19,785 bases of DNA from RGIG7213 sp045124505. GTDB taxonomy: Bacteria; Bacillota; Clostridia; Oscillospirales; CAG-272. Shown in pieces: positions 1 through 9,566 of the stretch. A model generated the notes under the pieces. It was given only the letters and a program-made list of their open reading frames with translations, ran no database searches and had not been told where the DNA came from. The position numbers were made by a program, and so were the translations under genes. The stretch spans positions 1 through 19,785 of the forward strand of contig JBGVLZ010000070.1 in the NCBI GenBank assembly GCA_045124505.1, given 5' to 3'. Every line of letters begins with the position of its first letter. Positions within the stretch are counted from its first letter, which is position 1.

Positions 1-47
1 ATTTTGTGTAATTATTGTTAGGATTTTAAGCATAGGAGGGCTTCTAT

Positions 48-1007
48 ATGAAATTTTCACGTTTTACAACATTCTTCATTATGTGCGTTTTGTTTTTAAC
101 TTCATGCAAAGATACAATGCTTGTGCCGCCCGATTCCGAAACAGACAGTACCGATACAGTTATTGAAACTTCTGTTGAAACTTATCAGGAATCCGAAATA
201 GATGAAGATACTGAATATCCTGGTGATGATACCGACGCTAAAGATGTTTTTATAATATTTGATACCGATGAATACAAACGGCTGATTTCTGAAATTTACG
301 GCCGTCCTGCGCCTACAGGCGCTACTGAAATTTCAAATATCAATGAACTGTCTTTTCTGTGTACGCTCAGCGCTGTGCGCGGCAATGTTGGTCCTATAGG
401 AATCGTTTCGGCAACGTTTGAATCCGACGGCGTATCCGATGACGTTTATCTTATAACATTGGGCGGTACTGAATTTAAAGACGGTCAGGCGACGGATGTT
501 CAGACGGATATACTTGCAGGTCTTGGCAAAACAAATGATTATCTGAAAGCCATAGTCAATACCGTAACAGCACAAATTCCCAAAAACAGCAAATTATTTA
601 TTACGGGCCTTTCATTGGGAGGCATGGTTGCACAGCAAGTTGCTTCAGAACCTGAAATTTGCAATAATTACGAAATTATGAACGTAATGTGTATAGGCTC
701 ACCGCTGATAATAAACGAAAAAAGCAACCTGCGCGAAGGTAAAATTTACAGATTTGAAGATGCGTTTGACTTTGTCCCCAAAGCAAGTATATACACATTT
801 AATCTTACAGTTATGTCAAAGTATGCACACGAGAGGATTTCCGAAAAAAGTGATTATATGCAGCCTGTTTATGCCCATACATTCAGCTATGTAGAGTCGC
901 CCGTATGGAAAAAATATGATGTTGCCGGCATAAAAAACGGAAATTCAAAGCTCCGATTTAACGCAGACAACATCACATATTATGACGCACCTATAATTAA
1001 TCAATGA
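48..1007 (+). CDS. Lipoprotein with class-3-lipase-like alpha/beta hydrolase domain
   Basis: 319 aa. The N-terminus has a short basic stretch, a hydrophobic core and a lipobox (LTSC, Cys20), so the protein should be lipidated and anchored outside the membrane. Residues about 24-65 form an acidic Ser/Thr/Asp/Glu-rich linker. The rest looks like an alpha/beta hydrolase: G-G-T at 139-141 resembles the oxyanion region of class 3 lipases, G187-L-S189-L-G191 is the GxSxG nucleophile elbow, and D241 in DFVP resembles the DPVP motif carrying the acid of that family. H277 is a candidate catalytic histidine. A perfect AGGAGGG lies at 34-40, seven bases before the ATG. Its 3' end overlaps the end of polC by 11 bp on the other strand. 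The fold assignment is from motifs only; the substrate (lipid, polysaccharide ester or other) is unknown, and I do not recognise an orthologous named gene. The promoter would lie mostly outside the window. Confidence 0.8.
   Translation: MKFSRFTTFFIMCVLFLTSCKDTMLVPPDSETDSTDTVIETSVETYQESEIDEDTEYPGDDTDAKDVFIIFDTDEYKRLISEIYGRPAPTGATEISNINELSFLCTLSAVRGNVGPIGIVSATFESDGVSDDVYLITLGGTEFKDGQATDVQTDILAGLGKTNDYLKAIVNTVTAQIPKNSKLFITGLSLGGMVAQQVASEPEICNNYEIMNVMCIGSPLIINEKSNLREGKIYRFEDAFDFVPKASIYTFNLTVMSKYAHERISEKSDYMQPVYAHTFSYVESPVWKKYDVAGIKNGNSKLRFNADNITYYDAPIINQ
909..981 (-). terminator. Possible terminator of the pyrH-polC operon, inside the lipoprotein gene
   Basis: Read on the minus strand, just downstream of the polC stop, an arm at 968-981 pairs with an arm at 913-924 (AATATGATGTTG on the plus strand) over 12 bp with a 2-nt bulge. 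A run of six T follows (A909-A914 on plus, the last two inside the stem). The 43-nt loop holds a small CGGA/TCCG hairpin (938-955), itself followed by six T. The large loop makes it non-canonical, and the bases also encode the lipoprotein C-terminus, so this is a tentative call. Confidence 0.3.
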
Positions 1008-4000
1008 ATGAAAACATTGAAATTTGATTTGTTTCAGAAAGTCCATCCAAAACACCGTTTTGCTGTAATATCTCGATAACAGCTTTCGATATTTTGGCTT
1101 TCTGCGACAGCTCCTCAATTGAAAATATTTTAGTTCCCTTGCAGGCTTCCGCAATTTTCACCGCCGCCGTGTCGCCAAGACCCGGCAAGCATGAAAACGG
1201 AAGCCTGATTTTTCCGTTTTCGGGCAAAAATGCATGAGAATCAGAGTGTTCAAGGCTGACAGGCAGGAATTTGATTCCTCTGCATACAGCTTCCAAGGCA
1301 AGCTGACATGCAGAATACTGTTCATCTTCCTTCTGGCTTTTGTCTGCTTTATTTTCAATTTCGGATATTATTTCTTTAAGGGCTGCCTTTCCTTTAAGTG
1401 CGGCAACGCCGTCAAATCCACCGGGGGCAACCGTGAAATATGCCGCATAAAATTCAAGCGGATAATAGACTTTGTACCAACCGAGGCGAAGTGCCGATAT
1501 AATATATGCGGCGGCGTGCGCCTTCGGGAACATGTACTTTATCTTAAGGCAGGATTCAATATACCATTCGGGTACGCCATGCTCACGCATTGCTGTAAAG
1601 TGCTCTTCCTTAAGAATTTTAGGGGGCTTATTTCCCTTTCTTACGATCTCCATTATATTGAATGCCATTGAAGGCTCAAGACCCTTATGAAGCAAATAAA
1701 CCATGATATCGTCACGTGTACCGATAACATCTGAAATCGTGCATGTTCCGTTTTTAATGAGCTCCTGCGCATTACCGAGCCAGACATCTGTACCGTGCGA
1801 AAGACCTGATATCTGCAACAGGTCAGAAAAGTTTTTCGGCTTTGTATCAACAAGCATTTGACGGACAAATTTTGTACCAAGCTCAGGCAAGCCGAATGTT
1901 CCTACGGGAGAACCGATATCCTCCGGGGTAATTCCGAGCGGTTCAGTTGATAAAAGCAATCCGAGAACATTTTTGTCGTTCATCGGAACATCAAGCACGC
2001 AAGTGTTCGTATACTTTTCAAGCATTTTATACTTCGTCGGTACATCATGGCCGAGTATATCAAGCTTAAGAATAGTATCATGGAGATATTCAAACGCAAA
2101 GTGAGTCGTAACAATGGTGGATTTCGGGTCATCAGCGGGATGCTGCACAGGTGTAAAATCATATACATCATACTCTCTCGGTACAACAATGATACCGCCC
2201 GGATGCTGACCTGTGGTGCGCTTTACGCCGACACATTTATCAACAAGATGTTGAATTTCAGCTTTCGTTACGTCAAGATTATTTTCCTCAAGATATTTCA
2301 TGACGTAAAGACCGTATGCCGTTTTTGATGCAAGTGTACCGATAGTACCTGCACGGAAGACATTTTCTTCACCAAAAAGTACTTCTGTATACTTATGGGC
2401 ATCAGCTTGAACATCACCTGAGAAGTTAAGGTCAATATCAGGAGATTTATCGCCGTAGAAGCCAAGGAACGTTTCAAACGGTATGTCGTGACCGTCGCCG
2501 ATCATTTTTGTACCGCATTCAGGACAGTTTTTATCCGGCAAGTCAAAGCCTGAGCTTACCGAACCGTCCTCAATAAATTCACTGTGCTTGCACTTTGGAC
2601 ACAGATAATGAGGCGGAAGCGGATTTACCTCGGTGATATTTGCCATAGTGGCAACGAATGAAGAACCGACAGAACCACGGGAACCGACAAGATATCCTTT
2701 TTCTTCACTGTTTTTAACGAGCTTCTGCGCAATAATATAAAGAACGCCGAAGCCGTTTGAAATAATTGAAGACAGTTCTCTTTCAAGTCTTTTCTGAACA
2801 ACCGGAGGAGGCGGATCACCGTACATACTCTTCATTTTGTTATAACACATATCCGTAAGTTCCTGGTCCGCACCTTCAATTTTAGGAGGATAGCTTCCTT
2901 TCGGAATAGGTCTTACACTCTCTATCATATCGGCGATCTTATTCGGATTCGTTACTACAACTTCATATGCAACATCCTCGGGTAAATATTCAAATTCCTT
3001 GAGCATTTCATCCGTTGTTCTGAAATATACACCGATATCATCATCGCTGTCTTTCATTTTCTTGCCTGCAAGAATTATTTTTCTTGCAATTTCATCTTCC
3101 TTATTAAGCACGTGTGCATCGCAAGTAGCACAAACAGGTATATTAAGCTCACGCCCAAGTTCGATTATTCTTTTGTTTATGTCGATGAGCGTTTGCTCAC
3201 TCTTTACCTTTTCGCCTCTTACGAGATAGCCGTTGTTGCAAAGCGGCTGTATTTCAAGATAATCGTAGTAAGAAGCATGCTGTTTTATATCTTCGTCGCT
3301 TCTTCCGTCGAGTATCATGGAATATAAGTTACCGGATGAGCAAGCAGAACCGACAATGATCCCCTCTCTAAGCTCATCAAGCAGAGTTTTGGGAATAAGC
3401 GGTTTTCTGTAGAAATATTTTAAGTTTGAAGCTGAAATAATTTTATAAAGATTTTTCAGCCCTGTATTGTTTTTAACAAGCAGAATGATATGATGAGGAC
3501 GTCCTTTAAGCTGTGTCGAGGATGCAGATATAGCCTCATCAAGGTCAGCAACGGTATTAATTCCCTCCTTGCGGAGCTTTTCGACCATTTTTATAAAAAT
3601 ATACGCAAGCATTTCAGCATCATCGCACGCACGGTGATGATTGAAATCGCCAAGACCCATATGTGTCGCTATTCTGTCAAGCGTATGGCGCTTAAGCTCA
3701 GGATTAACATATCTGGAAAGCGCAACAGTATCTATGTACTTATTGTTGAAAACAAGCTCGTGATTTTTTGCCGCACGCGAAATAAAGCTTGTATCAAATG
3801 TTGCGTTATGGGCAATCAGAATATCGTCACCGCAAAATTCCAAAAATTGACTTACTGCGGTTTTTACATCGGGCGCGCCTTCTATCATGGAATCATCAAT
3901 TCCGGTAAGCTCTGTTATATTCGGAGGTATCTTCATTCCGGGATCTACGAAAGTATTAAATTTGTCAGTTACCTCACCGTTTGATATTTTGACAGCACCT

Positions 4001-5460
4001 ATTTCGATAATACCGCAGTCTATGGAACTTAGTCCTGTTGTTTCAATGTCAAATACAACAAATTCGTCTGTAAGGTCGCCTGTGGCTTCTCCAAAAATTA
4101 CTGATGATGAGTCATCGATATAATATCCCTCAAGACCGTAGATAACCTTAAACGGCTCCTCACCCTCTGCCTTTGATTTGTTGAGTCTTTCTGCTGCGAT
4201 CATTGCTTCGGGATAGCCCTGAACATTTCCGTGGTCAGTAATGGCAACTGCCTTATGTCCCCATGCTGCAGCTGTTTTAACAGCTTCGTCAGGAGGAATC
4301 GTTGCATCAAGTGAAGACATCTGCGTGTGCAGATGGAGCTCGACACGTTTTTCATTCGCTGTATCGCGTCTTCCTTTTTTCTTTACTTTAACTATATTTT
4401 TAGGTGATACAGCAAGTTCGCCGTCGAATTTATCAATTTTTACAGCACCCGAAATTGCAACAGAAGTACCGTTTTTTACAAAGCATATGGGGCTGTCCTT
4501 TTCCTCTGATGGGAGTACAAGCTTGCATGTTACAGATGAATCGCCGTCAGTTATGTAGAAGGAAATGATTATTTTTGTTTTATTTCTCGTTTCCCTCTGA
4601 TCCATACCGAAAATTTCACCGAAAACACAGATGCTTTTATATTCGCCTTTTATCGTGCGAAGCGGTACAGGATCCTCAGGTGTAAATGCTTCGCCGTATA
4701 TCGCCTCGGCAGAAGATATATCAAAGTTCATTTTGCCAACGGAGAAAACATCTCCGTTTTGCTCACAAAGAGGCTCATCATCATAAAGAGTCGTTCTCTT
4801 GTTCTTGTATGCATCGAGAAGCTCGTCCTTGTTTTTCAGCATCGGACCAGATTGTGAATTCTGCAAATTCTGAGTATTTTCAGCTTCAAATATAGCTTTT
4901 TTGGCGATTTCTCTTTGTTCGTTAAGCCATTTTCTTTGATGCTCCTCATACATCGATACAGCATCATCAGAATATGTATCACGCTGTATCGTTATACTGT
5001 AACGCAGAGAAAATTGCTCAAAAATTATATCACTTATAATATTAGGCGCCTCACTCAAATATATAAGATCTATGCCGCCGTTTGTAGTTGATATCTTTAC
5101 GTTGATTTCCTTTTCTGTCATCTCAACAGTATATTCGTTGAAAAATCCTCTCGTTATAGCTCCACGCAAGCTTGCCTCAAAAAATATACTGTCCATAACC
5201 TTTTGTGAAAACCATTCGCTTTTATACTGAGGTTTGATCTTCACGAAGTTTACCTGATATGCATTTTTAATGTCCTCGCAAAGCGAAAAAAGGTGTCTTG
5301 CAGAAACAAATTCACCCATTTCGGCAGTTACTTCGATGTATCTGCTTTCTCTGTCAACTCTCGTTCTCACAGAAAAAGAGGACGACAAAATACGCCGCTG
5401 AAAATCATCCTTCGGCGTATATTTTGAAAATACATTTTGCAAAGTTTTTGCGTTACTCAT
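997..5460 (-). CDS. polC: DNA polymerase III PolC-type, alpha subunit with proofreading exonuclease
   Basis: 1487 aa, slightly longer than Bacillus subtilis PolC (about 1437). It is the main replicative polymerase of low-GC Gram-positives. Domain order: N-terminal domain (1-230), OB fold (about 270-360), PHP domain beginning at H376-L-H378 with ITDHG at 407-411, an inserted DEDDh exonuclease (D471-I-E473, D556 in HNATFD, H609 and D614), the rest of the PHP (about 650-860), then the polymerase core. Catalytic aspartates are D1008 and D1010 in PDIDLNF and D1134 in LKLDILG. A structural zinc site is suggested by C954/C957 and C979/C982. The C-terminal end has QISMF (1479-1483), fitting a sliding-clamp binding motif. 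The ATG overlaps the ispG stop as ATGA and has only a weak upstream purine stretch, so it is probably translated by coupling. It is the last gene of the run. All key residues are present. Confidence 0.98.
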   Translation of the reverse strand: MSNAKTLQNVFSKYTPKDDFQRRILSSSFSVRTRVDRESRYIEVTAEMGEFVSARHLFSLCEDIKNAYQVNFVKIKPQYKSEWFSQKVMDSIFFEASLRGAITRGFFNEYTVEMTEKEINVKISTTNGGIDLIYLSEAPNIISDIIFEQFSLRYSITIQRDTYSDDAVSMYEEHQRKWLNEQREIAKKAIFEAENTQNLQNSQSGPMLKNKDELLDAYKNKRTTLYDDEPLCEQNGDVFSVGKMNFDISSAEAIYGEAFTPEDPVPLRTIKGEYKSICVFGEIFGMDQRETRNKTKIIISFYITDGDSSVTCKLVLPSEEKDSPICFVKNGTSVAISGAVKIDKFDGELAVSPKNIVKVKKKGRRDTANEKRVELHLHTQMSSLDATIPPDEAVKTAAAWGHKAVAITDHGNVQGYPEAMIAAERLNKSKAEGEEPFKVIYGLEGYYIDDSSSVIFGEATGDLTDEFVVFDIETTGLSSIDCGIIEIGAVKISNGEVTDKFNTFVDPGMKIPPNITELTGIDDSMIEGAPDVKTAVSQFLEFCGDDILIAHNATFDTSFISRAAKNHELVFNNKYIDTVALSRYVNPELKRHTLDRIATHMGLGDFNHHRACDDAEMLAYIFIKMVEKLRKEGINTVADLDEAISASSTQLKGRPHHIILLVKNNTGLKNLYKIISASNLKYFYRKPLIPKTLLDELREGIIVGSACSSGNLYSMILDGRSDEDIKQHASYYDYLEIQPLCNNGYLVRGEKVKSEQTLIDINKRIIELGRELNIPVCATCDAHVLNKEDEIARKIILAGKKMKDSDDDIGVYFRTTDEMLKEFEYLPEDVAYEVVVTNPNKIADMIESVRPIPKGSYPPKIEGADQELTDMCYNKMKSMYGDPPPPVVQKRLERELSSIISNGFGVLYIIAQKLVKNSEEKGYLVGSRGSVGSSFVATMANITEVNPLPPHYLCPKCKHSEFIEDGSVSSGFDLPDKNCPECGTKMIGDGHDIPFETFLGFYGDKSPDIDLNFSGDVQADAHKYTEVLFGEENVFRAGTIGTLASKTAYGLYVMKYLEENNLDVTKAEIQHLVDKCVGVKRTTGQHPGGIIVVPREYDVYDFTPVQHPADDPKSTIVTTHFAFEYLHDTILKLDILGHDVPTKYKMLEKYTNTCVLDVPMNDKNVLGLLLSTEPLGITPEDIGSPVGTFGLPELGTKFVRQMLVDTKPKNFSDLLQISGLSHGTDVWLGNAQELIKNGTCTISDVIGTRDDIMVYLLHKGLEPSMAFNIMEIVRKGNKPPKILKEEHFTAMREHGVPEWYIESCLKIKYMFPKAHAAAYIISALRLGWYKVYYPLEFYAAYFTVAPGGFDGVAALKGKAALKEIISEIENKADKSQKEDEQYSACQLALEAVCRGIKFLPVSLEHSDSHAFLPENGKIRLPFSCLPGLGDTAAVKIAEACKGTKIFSIEELSQKAKISKAVIEILQQNGVLDGLSETNQISMFSFID

Positions 5461-6512
5461 ATTTTGTTTATCTCGTCACATAACACATCAAGTATTATGT
5501 CCTCTTTATATTTGTTAACTATTGTTCCTTTTTTGAAAAGTATTGCTTCGCCTGCACCACCTGCGATGCCTATATCGGCTTCTTTTGCTTCACCGGGACC
5601 GTTAACAGCACAACCCATTATTGCCACATTAAGATTTCTCGACGGCGTAAGATGCGGTATACGGTTTTCAAATTCTTCGCAAAGAGATATAAGATCTATT
5701 TTCGTTCTTCCGCAAGTGGGACACGAAATAAGGTTTATCTTTTTTTCAAAAAGTCCGAGGCTGAACAGTATCTCACGTGCCGCACGTATTTCCTCCGCGG
5801 GATCGGCGGTCAATGAAACACGGACTGTGTCACCTATACCGGATGACAAAAGCGCACCTATGCCGACGGAATTTTTTACAATTCCCGAATATTTCGTTCC
5901 TGCCTCAGTGACACCGAGATGTATGGGATAATCGCATTTATCGGCGATTATTTTAACTGCATCTATCATTTTAATAGTATCTGAGGATTTTACAGAAATT
6001 ACAATATCGTCAAAATCGTATTTCTCAAGCAATCCTGCATGGTACATTGCAGACTCTGCAAGTGCTTCAGGTGTAGGAGAGCCGTATTTTGCAAGTATCT
6101 CCTTTTCCAAGGAACCGCCGTTAACACCTATTCTTATCGGAATATTAGATGCTTTTGCCGCTGCCGCAACTTCCTTAACACGGCTTTCTTCCCCGATATT
6201 ACCGGGATTTATACGTATCTTATCAATACCGCATGCGATACATTCAAGCGCAATTCTGTAATCAAAATGAATATCGGCAACAAGCGGAAGGAATGGAAAA
6301 GCACATTTGAGCTTGTATATATTCCTTGCCTCTTCCTTATCGGGTGCGGCAATTCTTAAAATATCACAACCGACATCAATGAGGCGTTTTGTCTGCTCAT
6401 AAAGTGCATCATAGTTGCCTGCAGGTGTATTTGTCATTGACTGTACGGCAATTCTTTCATTGCCGCCTATTGCAATATTGCCTATTTTAATTGTTTTTGT
6501 TTTTCTTCTCAT
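5457..6512 (-). CDS. ispG: 4-hydroxy-3-methylbut-2-en-1-yl diphosphate synthase (IspG/GcpE)
   Basis: 351 aa, the usual length for the two-domain bacterial form. It catalyses the penultimate step of the MEP isoprenoid pathway, converting MEcPP to HMBPP with a [4Fe-4S] cluster in the cytosol. The N-terminal TIM-barrel half starts with the family-typical region around VQSMTNTP (23-30). The C-terminal half holds the cluster ligands C264 and C267 in SCPTCG, C301 in GCAVNGPGE and E308. The start codon overlaps the rseP stop (ATGA) and the stop overlaps the polC start (ATGA), so it sits in a coupled chain. Another MEP gene, dxr, lies two genes upstream in the same run. No unusual features are seen in the protein. 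Confidence 0.98.
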   Translation of the reverse strand: MRRKTKTIKIGNIAIGGNERIAVQSMTNTPAGNYDALYEQTKRLIDVGCDILRIAAPDKEEARNIYKLKCAFPFLPLVADIHFDYRIALECIACGIDKIRINPGNIGEESRVKEVAAAAKASNIPIRIGVNGGSLEKEILAKYGSPTPEALAESAMYHAGLLEKYDFDDIVISVKSSDTIKMIDAVKIIADKCDYPIHLGVTEAGTKYSGIVKNSVGIGALLSSGIGDTVRVSLTADPAEEIRAAREILFSLGLFEKKINLISCPTCGRTKIDLISLCEEFENRIPHLTPSRNLNVAIMGCAVNGPGEAKEADIGIAGGAGEAILFKKGTIVNKYKEDIILDVLCDEINKI

Positions 6513-7570
6513 TTTATAAACGAAATAATATCCTTAAACGTTATCAATATCATAAACATCATAAGTATGACGATGCCGGCAAAATGAACATAACCTTCAT
6601 ATTTAGCAGGCACGGGTTTTCTTCTTATCATCTCAATTATGATGAACACAAGCCTTCCGCCATCAAGTGCAGGAAGAGGCAAAAGATTGAAAATACCGAG
6701 GTTCATACTGATAAAAATACACATATAAACCAGATCCGGCAAACCGCTTTTTGCAGTTTGTGCAACCGCCGATGTAGCACCTACAGGACCTGAAAGCTGT
6801 GCCACACCATATTTTCCCGTAAGGAGTCCTGTCAAAGAATCCCAGATTATCTCAATCGTATTGAAGGCAGAGGAAAGACCGTAAGATACCACATTATAAA
6901 AGTTTTTTTCAAGCGGTGCTACTTTGAAGAATATATCACCGTATAAAAGTCCGTCCTGCTCACCTGTCGGGAAAACAACATTACTTAAAATAAGTGTTTC
7001 GCCGTTTCGCTCAATTTTTATATCAACAGGCTCTGTGCATTTATCAAATACGGTATACAAAAGATCCTGGGTATAACGCACACCTTCGCCGTCGATCTCT
7101 TTGATAGTATCGCCTATTATCAGACCTGAAGAGTCTGCGAATTCCTTATATTTTTCATTGAATTCCGATACTGTTGTTCCGCCTATGTTAAATGCCACTG
7201 CAACAAGCACTACCATAAGGACTATGCCGGTGATGATATTTGTAAGTGCGCCTGCCGAAACTATTATAAATCTCTGCCAAGCAGGTTTTTTATTCAAAGC
7301 GTTTTCATCATCGGATTCTTCATCCTCGCCTACCATGCTGACATAACCGCCGATGGGAAAAAGGCGAAGTGAATATAAAATATTTGTCTTCTTACTTGTA
7401 TAACCGACGAGCTTTGGTCCCATTCCTATTGCAAATTCATTGATGGAAACCTTGAAAATCCGTGCAGTTATATAGTGGCCGAACTCATGAATGAATATAA
7501 GCACTCCAAAAACAAGTACAGCCAATAAGATATAAAGTAAATTTGATAAAATGTTTATAGTAATTACCAA
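6509..7570 (-). CDS. rseP: RIP metalloprotease RseP/RasP (site-2 protease)
   Basis: 353 aa, multi-pass membrane zinc protease that cuts transmembrane segments of regulators (for example anti-sigma factors) and remnant signal peptides. The zinc site is H28-E29-F-G-H32 in the first membrane helix, with the second motif NLLPLPALDGG (295-305) giving D303. A PDZ-like domain fills about 130-200 between helices. The start is uncertain: the open frame begins with TTG at 7570, which overlaps the dxr end by 7 nt and has AAAGG only one base upstream; a later TTG (codon 16) would cut the first helix and is unlikely. Coupling to dxr termination is the probable mode. The order dxr-rseP-ispG is common in Clostridia. 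The local substrate is unknown and no sigma/anti-sigma pair is in the window. Confidence 0.95.
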   Translation of the reverse strand: MVITINILSNLLYILLAVLVFGVLIFIHEFGHYITARIFKVSINEFAIGMGPKLVGYTSKKTNILYSLRLFPIGGYVSMVGEDEESDDENALNKKPAWQRFIIVSAGALTNIITGIVLMVVLVAVAFNIGGTTVSEFNEKYKEFADSSGLIIGDTIKEIDGEGVRYTQDLLYTVFDKCTEPVDIKIERNGETLILSNVVFPTGEQDGLLYGDIFFKVAPLEKNFYNVVSYGLSSAFNTIEIIWDSLTGLLTGKYGVAQLSGPVGATSAVAQTAKSGLPDLVYMCIFISMNLGIFNLLPLPALDGGRLVFIIIEMIRRKPVPAKYEGYVHFAGIVILMMFMILITFKDIISFIK

Positions 7571-8730
7571 GCCTTTCTGTTGTAAATATCAGTTGTCAAG
7601 CGTCTTACATCCGAATCGCACAAAAGTATATCGTCAAGTGTTGGATTTTCGATATTTTTATAGCTTTTAACTACCGATTCGGTAAGTCTGAATATGTCTG
7701 TAAATCCGATCTTTTCTTCGAGGAAAAGTCCTGCAGCTATCTCATTTGCGGCATTATATGCACACGGAATTATACCGCCCATGCGAGCTGAATATTTTGC
7801 AAGCGGAAGCATTCCGAAAACATCTTCATCGGGCTTTGCAAATGTAAGCGTTGAAAGTGTTTCAAAATCAATGCCTTTAACGACACCGTCAACTCTGTTC
7901 GGATATGTTAATGCGTATTTTGCAGGATATCTCATATCAGGGACACCGAGCTGGGCAATAACACTGTTATCTTTATATTCCACCATTGAGTGAATTATGC
8001 TCTGTCTGTGAACTATAACGTCAACTTCATCAAATTTGACATCAAATAATTTCATAGCTTCAATTATTTCAAGTCCTTTGTTGGCAAGAGTTGCCGAATC
8101 GACCGTTATCTTTCTTCCCATATTCCATGTGGGATGTGCCAAAGCATCCGCAAGCGTCACGTTTTCAAGCTGTTCTTTAGTATATCCAAAAAAAGGACCG
8201 CCCGATGCTGTAAGTATTATCCTTTTGACTTCCTTTTTTTCACCGTTATTAAGACATTGGTGAATTGCACAGTGCTCACTGTCAACAGGCAATATACGGG
8301 CACCTGTTCTTTTAGCCGTTTCATTTACGATATCGCCTGCACAAACCATGCTTTCCTTGTTGGCGAGAGCAAGCGTCTTCCCTGCTTTCAGCGCTGAAAG
8401 TGTTGGAAGCAAACCGTTTTTGCCCGATATCGAATTAAAAACAATATCGCAACTTGTGTCAGCTGCGATATTACAAACACTTTCATACCCTGAAATTATT
8501 TTACAGTTCGTATCGGAAACGGATATTTTCAATAACTTTGCCGCATTTTCATCGGCAACAGCACATACCTCGGGGGAAAATTGACGTATTTGTTTTTCAA
8601 GCAATGCAATATTTCCGAATGCTGCCAAAGCCTTGACTCTGACACCGAAATGCTCTGCAACATCGGCTGTTTGTGTGCCGACGGAGCCTGTTGAGCCCAG
8701 TATTGCAATGATCTTTTCACTTATTTTCAT
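7564..8730 (-). CDS. dxr: 1-deoxy-D-xylulose 5-phosphate reductoisomerase
   Basis: 388 aa from the ATG at 8730. It is the first committed enzyme of the MEP pathway, converting DXP to MEP with NADPH and a divalent metal. The dinucleotide-binding loop is LGSTGSVG (11-18). The metal ligands appear as D150 and E152 in PVDSEH and E221 in NKGLEI; the flexible active-site loop is HPTWNMG (199-205). The open frame extends upstream to a TTG at 8751, but the ATG at 8730 forms a classic ATGA overlap with the cdsA stop and gives the family-typical N-terminus, so I chose it. GGAG lies about 14 bases upstream inside cdsA. Its 3' end overlaps the rseP start by 7 nt. Confidence 0.97.
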   Translation of the reverse strand: MKISEKIIAILGSTGSVGTQTADVAEHFGVRVKALAAFGNIALLEKQIRQFSPEVCAVADENAAKLLKISVSDTNCKIISGYESVCNIAADTSCDIVFNSISGKNGLLPTLSALKAGKTLALANKESMVCAGDIVNETAKRTGARILPVDSEHCAIHQCLNNGEKKEVKRIILTASGGPFFGYTKEQLENVTLADALAHPTWNMGRKITVDSATLANKGLEIIEAMKLFDVKFDEVDVIVHRQSIIHSMVEYKDNSVIAQLGVPDMRYPAKYALTYPNRVDGVVKGIDFETLSTLTFAKPDEDVFGMLPLAKYSARMGGIIPCAYNAANEIAAGLFLEEKIGFTDIFRLTESVVKSYKNIENPTLDDILLCDSDVRRLTTDIYNRKAW

Positions 8731-9551
8731 ATTAAACTCATCACTCCGCAAACTATACTCAAAAACAGCGACACTGCGATGATACTGTCAAATCTGTCGA
8801 GAATACCGCCGTGTCCGGGTAACAGCTTGCCGAAATCCTTTATGCCGAATTTTCTTTTAACAAGGGACATAAGAAGGTCGCCTATCTGTGATATAACAGA
8901 TGCAAACGGTGCCATGGCGATCAGAAATATGTACTGTGTGGATACAAGATCCAAAAACAGTACGCTGTATATCAGAAAACACACAGCATTGCCCACTATT
9001 CCTCCGATGGCTCCCTCAACCGTCTTTTTCGGTGATACATCTGGTATAAGCTTATGCTTTCCGAAAAGCATTCCGCTGAAATACGCAAATATATCTGTCG
9101 ACCAAGCGGAGACAAATATAAGCGGATAGAATACCGCACCGTCTGTCATATCTCTTATAAGAATGATAGCGGAAAAGCCGCATACGATATATACGGACAT
9201 CAGTGCCGAAAACGATGCCTTGATTATATCATTTTTACCTTTGGAAAAGACCGACAAGGCAAACGAGATAAAAACATAGATCAAAACTGTACATACGCAC
9301 AGCTTAACGCCGTCAACAGTAATACCGAAAAGCTTTTCTGCCCTGAACATAAAAGGAATCAAAACGGACATTATAAAAGCAGGTACAGTGACAGACTTAT
9401 TTTTCAGCTCATCCGTGCATTTGAAAAACTCATAAACACCAATTACCGAAAGTGCGGCAATAAAAATATTGAATAACACCGTGTCGGAATATATCAGTAT
9501 CGGTAAAATAAGCACCAAACCGACAAGTGCAGTAATTATTCTTGTACGCAA
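8727..9551 (-). CDS. cdsA: Phosphatidate cytidylyltransferase (CDP-diglyceride synthase)
   Basis: 274 aa, an integral membrane enzyme with about eight hydrophobic segments that makes CDP-diacylglycerol from phosphatidate and CTP, the precursor for phosphatidylglycerol and cardiolipin. The family signature is intact at 229-255 (S-x-x-KR, KD, PGHGG, DR-D). A second conserved block, from D153 to about 184 (DIFAYFSG, SPKKT, EGAIGG), is also present. The start is a TTG at 9551: no ATG is available before the first helix, and GGGAG sits eight bases upstream. Its stop overlaps the dxr ATG. The cardiolipin-synthase-type gene near the right edge uses products downstream of this step. Confidence 0.96.
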   Translation of the reverse strand: MRTRIITALVGLVLILPILIYSDTVLFNIFIAALSVIGVYEFFKCTDELKNKSVTVPAFIMSVLIPFMFRAEKLFGITVDGVKLCVCTVLIYVFISFALSVFSKGKNDIIKASFSALMSVYIVCGFSAIILIRDMTDGAVFYPLIFVSAWSTDIFAYFSGMLFGKHKLIPDVSPKKTVEGAIGGIVGNAVCFLIYSVLFLDLVSTQYIFLIAMAPFASVISQIGDLLMSLVKRKFGIKDFGKLLPGHGGILDRFDSIIAVSLFLSIVCGVMSLI

Positions 9552-9566
9552 AAGAAATACTCCCGA

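Noticed and set aside
1067..1093. Bulged hairpin in the 3' end of polC as a terminator for the lipoprotein gene
   Set aside because: The stem (AATATCTCGA with TCGATATT) needs a 2-nt bulge, is AT-rich, and is followed by only a short T stretch broken by GG.
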